Assembly (NCBI GenBank): GCA_004794655.1
Contig: SMMW01000614.1
Coordinates: 3,784,501-3,848,500, forward strand
Length of the DNA stretch: 64,000 nt
Direction of reading: 5' to 3'
DNA from: Marisa cornuarietis
Taxonomy: Eukaryota > Mollusca > Gastropoda > Architaenioglossa > Ampullariidae
Part shown: positions 12,290-25,400 of the stretch, in pieces
Position numbering within the stretch: the first letter of the stretch is position 1
Layout of the letters: the number at the start of each line of letters is the position of its first letter
Translations under genes and position numbers: made by a program
Notes under the pieces: model-generated
What the model saw: the letters and a program-made list of their open reading frames with translations, nothing else
What the model was told of the DNA's origin: nothing
The model's database searches: none

Positions 12290-14161
12290 TATTTAACTAC
12301 TTCTGACGAAACAGGAGAAACATCACATTGAGGGCTAGGCGACGTATGTAGGCTAGCGTCAACTTTGTGGGGTTTTCCATGGATAACCACGCAGCTGAGG
12401 TGAGTGCACTCAGATACAGAAAGAAAAGAGGAGAGAGAGAGAGAAAAAAAAAAGCAGGACGCAAAGTAATAAATAAAATGATGAAAGGAAATTAAGAAAA
12501 AAAACGCAGCGTCGAAGGAAAAAGTATATATATAGGAGAAGGAATAAGAAAAAAAATGGAAGGGAAAAAGGGATAGACCACGTGATGCAACGCTCATCAG
12601 GACATTTTTACACGCATCCGTCTCCCAATAATTAAGTCCTGTTTACAGCTCTTTTCCTCTGAACTATTAATTTCTCTCATCTGGGACGTCAAGTGCACGG
12701 CTGTCTGGTTCAGCAGGGGTGGAAAAACACCCCCAGAAGACTTCATCTGGTTATAGCGTGAGCACCTGTTTTTTCGCCCAGACTTGGAGGTGAGATGAGT
12801 TATGGTGACGTAGGAGGAAGGCCAAGATCAATGTTATATACCGAGCCAGCAATTAAGGCGCTATCACGGCCCAGCTGCCAGCCACGCCGTAAGAAGAAAG
12901 AGTGCCCAATTCCACACAAACGCCCAGCCTTTGCGCGCGACCGAACATGGCTGACGAGGAAAAGTGGGTGGAAGACGAGTGAAGAATAAGACAAAAGGCC
13001 AGGACTCAGACGGGGCTAGAACACTTACCCCCACTCTCCTCATAAGCCCGCACGTGCTACCCGCGACAAACACAACACTGCTGTGAAGGAAAAGGCGGGG
13101 AGAGGGTGGAGAGGAAAGTGTAATCGGGACACCCCTAGTCAATGCATACACGGATACGTAACAAATTACCCGCTTTACCTAAAGGCGCCACGTGACTGAA
13201 GACAAAAAACAAAACAAAACAAAACAAAAAAAACCCATATCGCTCGTCCTCAACATCCAAACCATTTTCTCCTGTCGTTGGAATTCTCAATCCACCCCTT
13301 CACTTTTCACTGCGCTAGTAAAACCTCACATTCTCTACGCCAGTCCCACTTTTTCGTTTAGCAAGACCCAGCCTTCCTAATCACGCGTCACCTGTCCCCA
13401 ATTTCCATCAATTATGTCACCACCATGATTTCCGTCTACTATGTAGGGTAGATTTTTATTTTATTTTTTATTGTTGTTTTCGCACTCATATCACCCAAAA
13501 TAAAACCGCAAACGTAAAATGTCCTCTCAGACACACTTCTTGCAATTGGCAAGTCATCAGCCACAACCATCACCAAAAATAAAACAAAAAAAAATATTTG
13601 TTCAGCATTAGTATGTACCTCAATACATTATCTTGCTGCCATCTTCCAAAGTCCAGTTACCGCTAAACAGTCAGTTTGCATGTTGTTAATCTGACATCCT
13701 CACAGTCCAATGTCTAGAAATAAGTTAGTTACAGTCTTATTATTAGCAGTCAAATAGCCCTTACACCCGGTGTCAAAATCTCATCTTTCTGTCCAGATAA
13801 CCATTACAAACTGACATTGCGCACGTGCAGACCGACCAAAGCTGCCCATGTGCAAACTTTTAAATTCCGACACTCGCGGATTTTTCAGGGTTTTTTTTTT
13901 AACCTCTTGAAAGTGGAGGGCAATGAAGACCTTTTCTGAATGTACCCGTGTGCGATGCCCTGTTAATAACTATCAGAAATTTAAATCTCAAGCACAGCAC
14001 ATGGCGGAAATACCCTCTTGCTGGCCCGAGCCCGCGCAATGTGTTTGCAACGGTTATAAGAGCAGAAATCTGAGATCATGACACCGGCAATGGCTCTGGC
14101 GCTTCTTCAGGTCTGACCCTGCTGAGAAGCAAGTCGTCATATAGAAGCACGAGGGAGTGGC
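12290..14161. other. Gene-free interval downstream of RTEL1
   Basis: This stretch contains GA-rich and AAAAC runs and several homopolymers. A short plus-strand reading (ALVKPHILYASP, near 13314) faintly resembles a reverse transcriptase motif but is too short to call. Otherwise nothing was seen. Confidence 0.55.
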
Positions 14162-14167
14162 TTTATT
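14162..14167 (-). terminator. RTEL1 polyadenylation signal AATAAA overlapping the stop codon
   Basis: The sense strand reads CTC TAA TAAAG at the end of exon 34, so the last two bases of the TAA stop are the first two of a perfect AATAAA. If used, the 3' UTR would be only about 15-30 nt. No other AATAAA was noted close downstream. Confidence 0.6.
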
Positions 14168-14683
14168 AGAGTCTCCCTCCCGCGGGGGGTGGGCGCGCCG
14201 CTGACATCTCGGGGGAAGTGTCGTAGAAGACGCTCTGGTCGCCTGACGCGAAGAGGAGCTGACGAAGCTGTCGGCGTCTCACCTCCTGGCCGCAGCCGCC
14301 TGGGCACACCCTGCTCACCTGTGGACACGCCAGACGATGCTCTTTAAGCCAGCTTGTTTCGCTGATACCACCTGATTCCGTGTATCGCGTGCCTTTGAGC
14401 GGGAAGAAATCTGTGCAGTGTTATCTGTCCATGCTAAACTAGTGAGAGCGAGTAAAACGTTGTACATACAACTCAGCCATTTGCTTTTTTGGTTGCACAA
14501 AAATGACAGTGTAGGTGTACTAACGTGATGGTATAAGGAAGCTGAGAGTTACAATGGATAATGAGATAAACTCGAGCAGACTTGCCTGGAGTGATTGTCG
14601 CCAGCACATGAAACAGCAGACATGGCCACAAGTGTTCTCGAATGGTACATGGGCATCATTCTTACACTTGCTGCAAGTATAAC
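14166..14683 (-). CDS. RTEL1: RTEL1 exons 33-34 (C-terminal RING and stop)
   Basis: Exon 33 is 14586-14683 and exon 34 is 14166-14318 (includes the TAA). Exon 33 gives the first half of a [13 protein letters not shown], then [16 protein letters not shown], with metal ligands C1161, C1164, C1176, H1178, C1181 and C1184. Exon 34 gives [20 protein letters not shown] with C1195 and C1199, then a 40-residue tail. This corresponds to the C4C4 RING of the long vertebrate RTEL1 isoform. The last pair is CPGGC rather than the usual CPxC. Exon 33 has a GC donor (CCAG|GCAAGT). Exon 34 is far more GC-rich than its surroundings. Confidence 0.82.
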
Positions 14684-14727
14684 CTGCACACAGCGTTGTC
14701 AATAAGGTTTATACAAAAATATACAGC

Positions 14728-14786
<59 letters not shown>

Positions 14787-17700
14787 CGCGCTCGCGCGTG
14801 CATGCGTGCAAAAAAAAAAAAAACAATAAAAAAGTTATTACAGGCGAAAAGCAGAAAGTATGAGGAAAAAAAAAGCGTACTGCGACGGAGAACTGAGGGG
14901 AATAGAGATAGAGAATATTAATGTGATCATGCATGCATAAGTGAACATCATAAAATTTATGCATCCACTCACATGCATAATACACATGCACGCCTTCTCC
15001 CACATCCATATGTGCACATGCACGCACGCATAGGCATTCTCACACACAAACAAAAGACGGAAAAAATACTAGTGCTACGAATCACTGCATGTTTCCAGAA
15101 TTATTTAGTGTAGACAGCAACAGCAACATCTTTCTAACCTGATTTCGGATGAACTTTGTTGGATTCTGTGGCCATGAGTCTGATCTTCTCAACATCAAGC
15201 TGCCCCAAAGAAACTGTTGTCTCTTGAGGTTCCCTAGTATCCTCTTGCAAGTACCTCTCAGTGCCGAAATGACTGTTCTTGGCCCCATCAGGTCCTGCTG
15301 CTCCTGCAGAACTCGTCTGTTGGACCCTGGCCGTGTAGTTCATCACTTTACCACCTGAGATGCTTGAACCAGTGGCCATGTTTCCATTGCAGTTACTTGA
15401 AGATGAAGGTCCTGTTTCAGCAGTTTTGGAAGTTCCAGGATTTTGATCCAGAGTTATCTCCTGGTAGGGGCCATTGTTTTGCACACTGTCTAGCTTCATT
15501 CTTTTGTCATGGGATTCTGATAAGAGGATTTAGATTTACTCATTTGATTTTATCAAAATATGATTTTCCACATTTTGTTGTTAAAATAAATGTATGACAC
15601 AAAAAATAACAGAGTAGTTAATGGGTTTGATTTCAGAAGAGTAGAGCATATGCAGAACATATTCTGAGGTTATCAGGCGCCTCTATGACCTCCAAGGATG
15701 TGGAACTGAAAGGTGGCGGTAGTGGTGATGATGAAGATCCATGACTTGCACTGAGATGCTACTACTGACTGACTTCTCTGCTAGCCTCAATACTGTTTCA
15801 AAACCAACCACAGGACAAAGATTCTAACTGGAACTTGTAAATCTTCCTAAGCTGACTTTTGAATCTTTGTGTGTAATCATTATTGTTTCAACAATTCTAC
15901 GAAAAAGAGCCGAACAAGGTTTTCTAAATCTGTATTACTCATACAGATTAGCAAATGCTCAGACTTTTAATTACACAACTGCGTTGCAAATACTCTCAAA
16001 CTCTTTCTAGTTATGTGGTCTAATAAACTTGCAAAACTTTTTTAAAGCAGTGAACATATAACACCTAAAGGAAGCTTGTTACTCACCCTGAGCACTGCGC
16101 CCCATGACAGATTCCCAGGTTAGCACGTGCTCTGACTTGTAGTTACATGATTGTCCTGTCAGCGCACTGCAAATGCTGTCAAACTCTTTCTTATGATGTG
16201 GTCTTACAAACTTGTAGAACACTGTCAAAGCAACAAAAATTTAACACATACAGAAGAAGCAAACTCATGAAATGTAGAAGTAACATTAAGAATGAAGTAT
16301 AATATTTGTTTCCAAAACTATGTATGAAGGGCGTCTCTATATAAACTTATTCCCTCACTTTGATGTGCCCATGCAAAGGTGCACCATGTATCCATTAAAA
16401 GAAATATGGTTCTCCAGTTCCAGAGCTAGATCTGTTAGCTCTAAACTGTTGTGGCAGTAAGACTTTCTTTGTAGATAAAACAATAATTCTTTATTGTCTA
16501 CTTCTGTTCACAACAGACAGAAATTTTCCTTTGCTGGTAATACAATAATAACACTGCAACACAGTTCTATCACACACCCACACAGTTACATCTACTTTTG
16601 ACCACCCAAAGAGAGTGATTGTGACCTCTGCCAGGGCACACTACAACTAGTGCTACATGCTCCACCACATGGGATAAGAACACTAAGGGTCATTTTCCAG
16701 TCCTGTTTAAGATGTCAAACTTGATAGAGAGGGATTAGTGAAGTCAAATCAATCTTCTTGACAACCATTTCTTTCCATTTGCAGCCAGAGGGTAGCATTT
16801 GAAAATGGTGATGTAATGGGTGAGAGGCATCAGTGTTAATGCATACAGCTTTCAACCTCACACTCCTGGTGTTGAGGTCACTTTACGGTCTTTGTGGAAA
16901 ACCTATGATTTTTCTAGCAGTCTTGGCCACCCTTGTCACACAAGCTTTATCCTTGACATGCAGACGGCCGAAACACACAGATTGAAAGTTAAGATGCCCT
17001 TGATCAGGCTACAATATACCAACTCAAGTTCAGGGTTGCTGACCCTGAAATTCCTCAGCTGCTTCATAACTGGCACTGATGAACTTTCCTAGACATGATG
17101 CTGTCTTGGAAAGATAATTTGCTACCACTGTTCCGAGACACCTAACACTTTGACCATATTCTACCGTCTCACTGCTGTATAAACAGATTCATGTTTTTTG
17201 CTATAAAGAACCTCTTTAGCTTTCTTAAAGAATGCAGAAAACACTGGAAAAATTACATGAGTTATTATTAAAGCTTTCTTTTGTTCAGTGATGTAGGCTT
17301 AGGATGGCAGAAAGTATGTGCGCCACGCATGTGTGTAGGGTGTCACACACAGACATGAATGTTAAGGAAAAAGAGAAAGTAGCATTTGGACAGGGACATA
17401 TTTTTTTAATGCCTCACTCTAAAATGATAAAAAGCATTGCTCTACTTCTGAACAGGTGGAACCGTTCTTTTTCGGTAGTGAAAAGGTGAGCAAGCACAGC
17501 AGTGACATCTGGCAAGGACTCTTTATTCTTGTATTCTGTGAGTGCTTTTGAAAACCTCTGGTAGTCTGCCCCTGACAGCACAGACTTCACCTGCAAGACA
17601 TGCATGCAAACAGCACACATCAGCCTAATATTTCACATCCTTGAATGATGATTTCTAAGACTTTACTTTCTCCCTCCCTCCACAAAAACCCCTACAAATA

Positions 17701-19414
17701 AAAAACAGTTTCACACTGTTTTTCTGTAAAGACACTGAGGATTTAAAAACTTTATGGAGGTAAAAGATATTGTGTTCTTCTTTCAACTGTCCTTACAAAA
17801 TTTAAACACTAAATGGTGTTATGTTGGACAGAACTACTTACCTCTGCGATGTAGTTCTGTGCCAAATTCAGATGAGTTTTGGGAGCACTTTGCTTGCTGC
17901 TGCTTATGCTGCTGCTGGTGTCCTTAGTGTCTGGTGCTGTTACAGATGGAGCTGGCTTTGCTGGGTGGGAGTCAGGCCACTGTGAGAAGACTAATCTCAC
18001 AATCAATAATGCATTACTCCAAGTGGTTTACATAAATTTTAAAACTGAAGAGATCTTAATTTTGTAGCAGCAGAGTGCAAGGTCAAAAGTGCAGCACCTC
18101 TAATCCATGTATGTTTTTGTAAGCCATAATAATAGACTCTCAGAATGAAAAGTGTTACCAGATAAAAATGACAATCACCATTTGTTACAACATGCCAAAA
18201 CCTAAACCATGCAACAGATATTCATAAAGAACAGCATCTGAATGCTGGCCAATACTTTTCTAACTTCTATCTAAAGATATCCAATGTTTGGAGATGGACT
18301 TATTTAACTTTTATCACATATTCGAATGAAAGCAGATCCAAAAAAATTTACAGAGATCATCTAATTAAAGAAAAAAAGGAATTAAAGTGTCTAAAGTTTA
18401 TAAACCTTTACCTTTATCATGATTTTTCTTTTCCTTGAGACTTTCTTTCCAAGGGCCTGGTAAGAGGGAATCTGCAACATCCACTCAATTTGTGCATGTG
18501 GCCATCTTAAGGAAACTATCAACAAGCTGCAAAGATCGTTCTTTTGCTTTTAAAGAAATGGTGTGACTTGTTTGTGAGTCTGCAGATGATGCATTCAAGA
18601 GTAATGTCGGGTAAGACATATGCATCACTTTCATCTTAGTAAATAAAAAATTAAGAAATGTAAAATGAACAACATGGACAAAAAATCATGGCAGACAATC
18701 ACAAGGAATTAAAACAATTATGTCACAATAATCTCCATGAATTACTCGCACACCTCTTACAGTACCTGACCATACATATGCAGCATACAAACATGCTTAC
18801 TTTAACTTGACCATACATACACACATACCTGTGATTCTGAAAGTCTCTCAGTCTTTTCCACAATTTTCTGACAAGGAAAATCAAAACATAACCAATAATC
18901 AGGAAACTAAGCAACATCCACAATTATTTTTTTCACAAACAAATTAAAAATTACACCACTCTAAACATATCTTAAAAATATGGATTGTTCTCTTTAACAG
19001 ATCTGCAATGGTTGAAAATGCTGAACAATCTAAGACCTGTGAAAGACAAGTGAAAACTTTCGAGAATTACAAAAATCCTGCAGAAGGCCATTAAGTTTCA
19101 TAAAGGATTGATGAAAATTATATGCATTAAAGAAAATGGAATGGTTAACACAAAAAACACCCTCTACCCCAAGAAACCAAAGAAACGTACATCACTGCTC
19201 TCCAATGCATCAAGTAGTCCTTGGCGACTTCCAGCTGTAGTACTGACTTTTGGCATGCTTAACCTGCTGTACTGCTCCAAAGCAGAATTTGCGTCATTGT
19301 CTGCAAAAAACCCACTGCAAGTGTTTTATTGCATGTACTGAGCTGAACAAACTTGTGGGACAGAAATGGAATGGTGGGATGGAACAAGTTGGATGCCTTA
19401 CATACTTGTTGTAG

Positions 19415-19447
<33 letters not shown>

Positions 19448-22400
19448 GAAGGAGGATGAGGAGGAAAGAAAGCAATTGCATCACTTACTACCTTCATTTC
19501 TTTGCTTGCTCAGGCTTGGCACATGAAAAGCAACACCAGATGCCTGCTCGATATGCCCCACACGGCGAGAAAGTGTTGGCTCAAAAAAAGCCACCTGACA
19601 ACCAGAGCCGCTCCCAGCTGTTTTTGACTTGTGCTGCCTTCCTTTTGGAACTGGCAACTGTTGACAGAGGGTGAGAAAAAACAATTTTCACTGACAATGG
19701 CTTTCTAAGGTCGCTGGTGATTACATTGTAGAGTGAAGCCATCTAACATATGAAAAAAAACCCATGCAAAATATTAAGATTGATACCAACACAGTTATTG
19801 ATAAGAAAATGATAAAAATGCCAAATAACCTAGAAGAAAAATCTTCTCTCATATCTACTGCATGATATATCAAAATAAACAGTTGTTACACATACTGTTT
19901 TCTCTGCAATCTTGAAGAATGACAACATGTCTTTAACAGCTTGGCCAAAGGTGCTGTACTTTGAGACATAAGGCCTTATCCATGATGGAAGCTGGTTAAT
20001 GGAATGCTGGGAAGAAAATCTGAAAACAAAAAAGTGAATGCATGAGCTAGGGGAAGGGTTGCGTTGGTGAAAATTAAGTTGTCAGAACATGGATTTGTTT
20101 TCAATCATGTGTAGACAGATCAGGATAGCACAGACTAAAACAAGAGATAAATTCAAAATTAAAAAAAACTGCAACACAACAATCTGCCATTTGCAACTGA
20201 CCTTCGCATGTGCCTCTAGTAATCTTGATTATTGGAAAAGACCACACAAATGCTAACATTTGGGTATTATTATTTACCTATCCCTTTCCAACCTATGCCC
20301 TACCAAATGAAAATACAAAAGGCTTGACTCCAAAGAATTAATGTCTTGCCTGGTATCACATAATAGAATAGCGCCAAAGTCATCCTTGTGCCGTATGACA
20401 CGGCCTATGGCTTGATTCACTGCTCGCGTTGCCTGCTGCTGGTACCACTGCTGACCCGTAAGACTCTGCATGCAGAGATGATTCCATGAGAATGCAATTC
20501 TGAATGGAATTTGGAAAAAATCAACATCTGAAAAGATACTAAATTCCCTTTTATTGATACTCATCAGCCTGATTGTATGGTAAGAACCAGTCCTAATATG
20601 CCTGTACTAAATATACCTCTATATAAACAGTAACAACAACTGACACACCAGGGTTTTTTTTCCTGCAAAGGTCATTGCTTTGATGTTATTCTTATAAACA
20701 TTATGCTGACTTGAGAGTGAGGAGGGATAGCAAAAGTACTGTTAAGCTAGTCACACACCTGGAATCCCATCTTTCCCCGCATGCTGTCTAGGTGCTGCAT
20801 TTTAAGAATGACACGTGGATCCATCATAGGAGGGAATGGCAAGCCAGTGATGACCACAGCACGGCCATTTGTATCAGCAAAGTCCAGTCCTTCACTCACC
20901 TAGTCATCAGCCAGTTCTCACAATGTGAGTGGATTTCACAGTTAGAAAAATCTTTTTAAAAACTAGATTTTTACAAATCATGAAAGCCAGTTTTATATCC
21001 AAGGATAGAGTCTGGTAATGCAGCCTTTAGCTAATAGTAAAATGAATGATCTTTTTTAAAATGTTTTAGCAAAACTTTTCTGGATCATTGCATTTATTGA
21101 AATGGATCAGCTCTTTACTGGTATTAATTACATGTTAAATACAAGAAGCATTTTTTAATCCATATGCAACTATAAAAAGTACTAGTATAAAGTTTATACT
21201 GACAATGAAGTCCAAGAACTGTTACTACAAAACTGAATTAAGAACAGTTCACATATACACCAGTAGTTTGTGCTTTGCTTCAGTTAGCAACAGCTTATTT
21301 ATTAAATATTTCTTGAATATTTTTAACAGGTTAAAGAAAGATTTTAATCCTAATTTGCTGTGAAAGACTCTAGTACCTAACATCACTATTTGTATAGTTA
21401 GCATTATACAAGGTGCTTAAAATTTTACCTTGCCTCTGCACACTGCCATGAAGATAGCACCATTCAATGCCTCATCATTAATTTTGTTGTAATAATCTTG
21501 GATCGCCTGTAAATTTTAGCCAATGACAGAATGAGTGAACAAGTATTTAACTTTCTCTTTAAAAAAGAAAACCTTGAATACTTGAAACCAATACCTAGAT
21601 TTACTGACCTTAAAGGCAAAAATCGCTGGAAACAGAGCACAAAGTATAACAAAAACATATTCCAGTGGTATTTTATGACAAAGAGGCATGAGAGATTTTA
21701 TATTAATATTTTTCTCTTAAGCACACCTGGATTTGTTGAGAAAATGGGAAGTGATGAAAAGGAAGTATTTCTAAAAATAGCGTTGTCTGCACGAGCTGAA
21801 GTCGAAGAGAAAAGATGCAATCCTCGGTAAAAGAAAACTGACCAGGACACATTGTGCTGTTGCTGAATGTTCTCTTTGACACTCAGATGGAGTTAGTTTG
21901 TACTCATTAAGGATCCTTAAGATAATGGCAGCAAACGCCAGTGGATTAACTTTGTTCAGAGATGTGTATATACAGGTCTTTGCTTTGTTCAAACGTGCCG
22001 TGTAAACTTCGTCCCAACACCGTACCCCAGGAATTTGCCCAAAACATTTCAAAATTGATTGTTGTCTAGTCACTTATACAGTACAAGCAAGTTTTAGACT
22101 TTCAGTAAAACAAAGAAATCTTCCTACAGTTGCACTTACTATACAAAAGCACGAGCTGTTAAAACAAACTACAACTGTTGGTAGATCAAGCACCAGATAT
22201 GCAACATCGACAGTTTCTACACCATCTGGTCTACAAGTAACATCGTGTGACAGTCACAAACACAACATCATCAGTCGTATCTTTATCCAGCATAAATGCT
22301 AAAAATAACCGACAGTGTGAGGGCACCATGGACGTGCGTGCTCGAAACAGCTAAAAAAGAAAAAAAAATTCAAGGTGATAAACCTATAAGGAGCTTAAAC

Positions 22401-25400
22401 GGTAACACGTGCGAGTATCAGTAAGTAAACAGAAAATTTTGCATGAAGCTAAACGAGGAAGAAATAAGTTTTTACATCGATAAACATGTTTCAAACTATC
22501 ATTATATTTTTAATTGTAAAAAAATCCTTATCAGCAGTCAGTTGTAACTATAAAATAAAATTGCAATGGTTAAAACCATCAAATAAAAAAAAAAATTACA
22601 GGAGTTTCTCTTAGACAAACACTTTTGAAATAATACACATGGGAAAATTAACTCAGATGCACCCACTTAGTAACAATCAGTAATAATACAATGTAGACTG
22701 CAATGACTATGATTGTTGCCTATTAAATTTTGATCTGGAGAAGATTGACTTACCAGTCTGTTGAATAAATTCAGTTTGGACCATTTAATTATTTTTTAAT
22801 TAAGGCTCAAGCTAAGCGTTATCGAGAGCGAAAAAGGAGACGGCTCCCAGGAAGCCACGTGACTGGGTGCATCATGAGATTGGTATAAAGGAACATAGAT
22901 CGTTGCAGTAAGTTAGTTCAGTTTGAAAATAAATACAGAGCAGAGTAGGAGAGAGTATGCTGCCTTTTGCAAGTACACCTCCTGCGGCTTGCACAAAGGA
23001 CACTGTACACGTGCGTGACCCTCATGACAACACAAATGTGACCTATGCGGCCCTCAAGGGACCCTCAGTTTGACATGCCTGCAGTAGACCATATCCCCTG
23101 TTAGGTGACAAAGACAGCAGGTTCCTTAAGATGAAAGAATGTGCTTTCTTGTAAAAAATGAGAAACCATCACCTCTGTAAAAGCATCTTTGCCCTTTGGC
23201 TCTAGAACAACAGCCTTCTGTGCCAAGATCCTATTCCAGATGTTGTTCTTCTGTGAAAATAGAAATTAAAGGAATGAACAGAAAAAAAGGGAAAAAATAC
23301 AAGGAAAGAAATAAAGGTCCACATTTTCAAGTAAACTACAGAGCTTTGATGGAAGACAGGAGGAGACACCTAAAAATTAAAAGCAAGAAAAGCAATTCTC
23401 CAGTCTGAACAGTACTATTACATTATAAACTAATGAAAAGAAATCAAACAATTTGTAAAATGATTGGTTTAAAAAAAAAACTTTCCTCTAATTTTAGGCA
23501 ATAGCAAGACCCACCTGCCACATCTCCACACACATCTCCATCAGGGGATAGGAAGGGAAAAACACCAGAAGCCCTTTGGGTACCACGCGAGCAAAGTTTA
23601 CTGCAGGAAATAAAAAGAGATAAAGAAATTAAAATTTCACAACCTCTCATCCAGTGTCATTATGTTCTAATATCTTCATCACACATTTCAAGCCATAGGT
23701 GCCTCCCTGTCAATACACACACATGCAGGCACAAACTCAGGTGCATGTGCACACACACACACACACTCTCTTCTGTCACACTTGATATGCTTATTATTCT
23801 CAGTTTGAGTGAAATCCCTGCCAAACACCATCATCAATCACTTCTGACATTGTTTTTGACCCCTTATATATTTCCCGTTAACCCTTTTACTACCAATGTT
23901 AACGTAAGTCCTGCATATGATGTGATGCTATTCTAACAATGAAAATATTTTAGAAAGCTGCACATACTTAACGTATTTAACCCAGCTAAGTCAACTATTT
24001 CTAAGACAAAGATCTAGTGCTATCAGAACAAATAAAAATCTAACGAATGGGAAAAAAGCACTGAATGGATGTAGATATGCAAATCTTCATGGAAGTATAT
24101 TTATTACCTATAGAATTACCAAGTGATGACTGGTAAGACTCACTGAATCTGCAAAATAAAAATACTTCACACTTCTGAATTATATCTAGTCAGGGAATAA
24201 ACACTCTAATTTCAAACAGATATATATCTGAAGACCAATTGCCAGTTTAAAAACTTTCAGATATCAAGCTTAGACAGATCTACAGATCTGAGTGGTATAA
24301 TTCAAGACTTTAGCATATGGAATAATCTGTGAACTCTAAAACTTCATTTTAATATCTTACCTGTTTTGATAGCTAGAGTTTAACACAGTCCCATCAGGAC
24401 CACAGCTCAGACTTCCAATCCACACCTGGTGCTTTTGTATGACATGAGGGTTCTCAAGGCGTACATTAAAAGGCCTAATCAGGGAAAGACCATGTCAGTG
24501 TTTCAAAATAAGAGATAATGAGCTGCAACTCTCAAATAATGTCTGCATTATGTTTATAGTTGGATTCTTCTTTAAAAAAAATTAATAAAAAAAAGACAAA
24601 ATCATGAACAGACTAACATATGCACAAATGCTAAATACTTCTGCAAAACTGTGATCAGCATTACCAAATGGAAAACAAAAATTATGTTTGAAATGTATGA
24701 TTCTCTTCTTTTAAAATGTATCTTTATGCTTTAAAAAAAACAAAAAACACCACAAAGCCTTTATGTGACTCACAACTGATTATAGAGAGAGTAATATAAT
24801 ATAACTACCACCTCACTGAGGTATGATCCAGTCACAGTATGATTAAATGACAAAGGGGAACAATTGGCCTTTATGTCATCAACATGTACTCAAAGCTATG
24901 AGCAAACTACGTACACTTGCATCTCCATGGTGAAGGACTCAATGGGGGAAAGGGTGCCACTAGTGAGAATGATGGAAGTGACCCCCTGACTCACAAGGTC
25001 TTTCATACTGTGTCCAGGGCTGAAGCACCAGTAGCTGAGGACTCGCTCTGCACCAACCATAGCAAGATATTACAGCAAAAAGATGCCGAGAAATTAGGAA
25101 CACTCGGGTTTTGTTTTTTCACAAGAAAAATTTCAACAACACACTGTCAGTTTTAAAACAACTAAGCCTGTTTAAACTCTCAGGTTGACACTACTACAAT
25201 ATTTACTACATATATTTGATGAAGCTTTTCTAATTTCAACTTTTTATGGCTTACACAATAAAACAGACAAGAAAAATATTGAAGAAAGCAAATTTTAAAT
25301 TGTAGATTTTCATTTTATATTTATGTATTGATAGGTTAATAGGGTGAGACACACACACATACACACAAAATGTGTGCCTTGCTGCAAGCTTTTGTGCAAA

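Noticed and set aside
13280..13380. Possible reverse transcriptase motif (ALVKPHILYASP)
   Set aside because: Only about a dozen residues resemble the motif and nothing upstream or downstream supports a LINE.
14642..15053. Frames with Cys-Val or His-Thr runs
   Set aside because: They are translations of the TG/CG repeat in RTEL1 intron 32.
15134..15499. A stand-alone minus-strand gene starting at the ATG at 15499
   Set aside because: The frame is RTEL1 exon 32. It has an acceptor 17 nt upstream of that ATG and joins in phase to exons 31 and 33.
21771..22073. 100-codon minus-strand frame in RTEL1 intron 20
   Set aside because: It looks mildly protein-like but is not recognised and is not in phase with flanking exons. 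It may be transposon debris.
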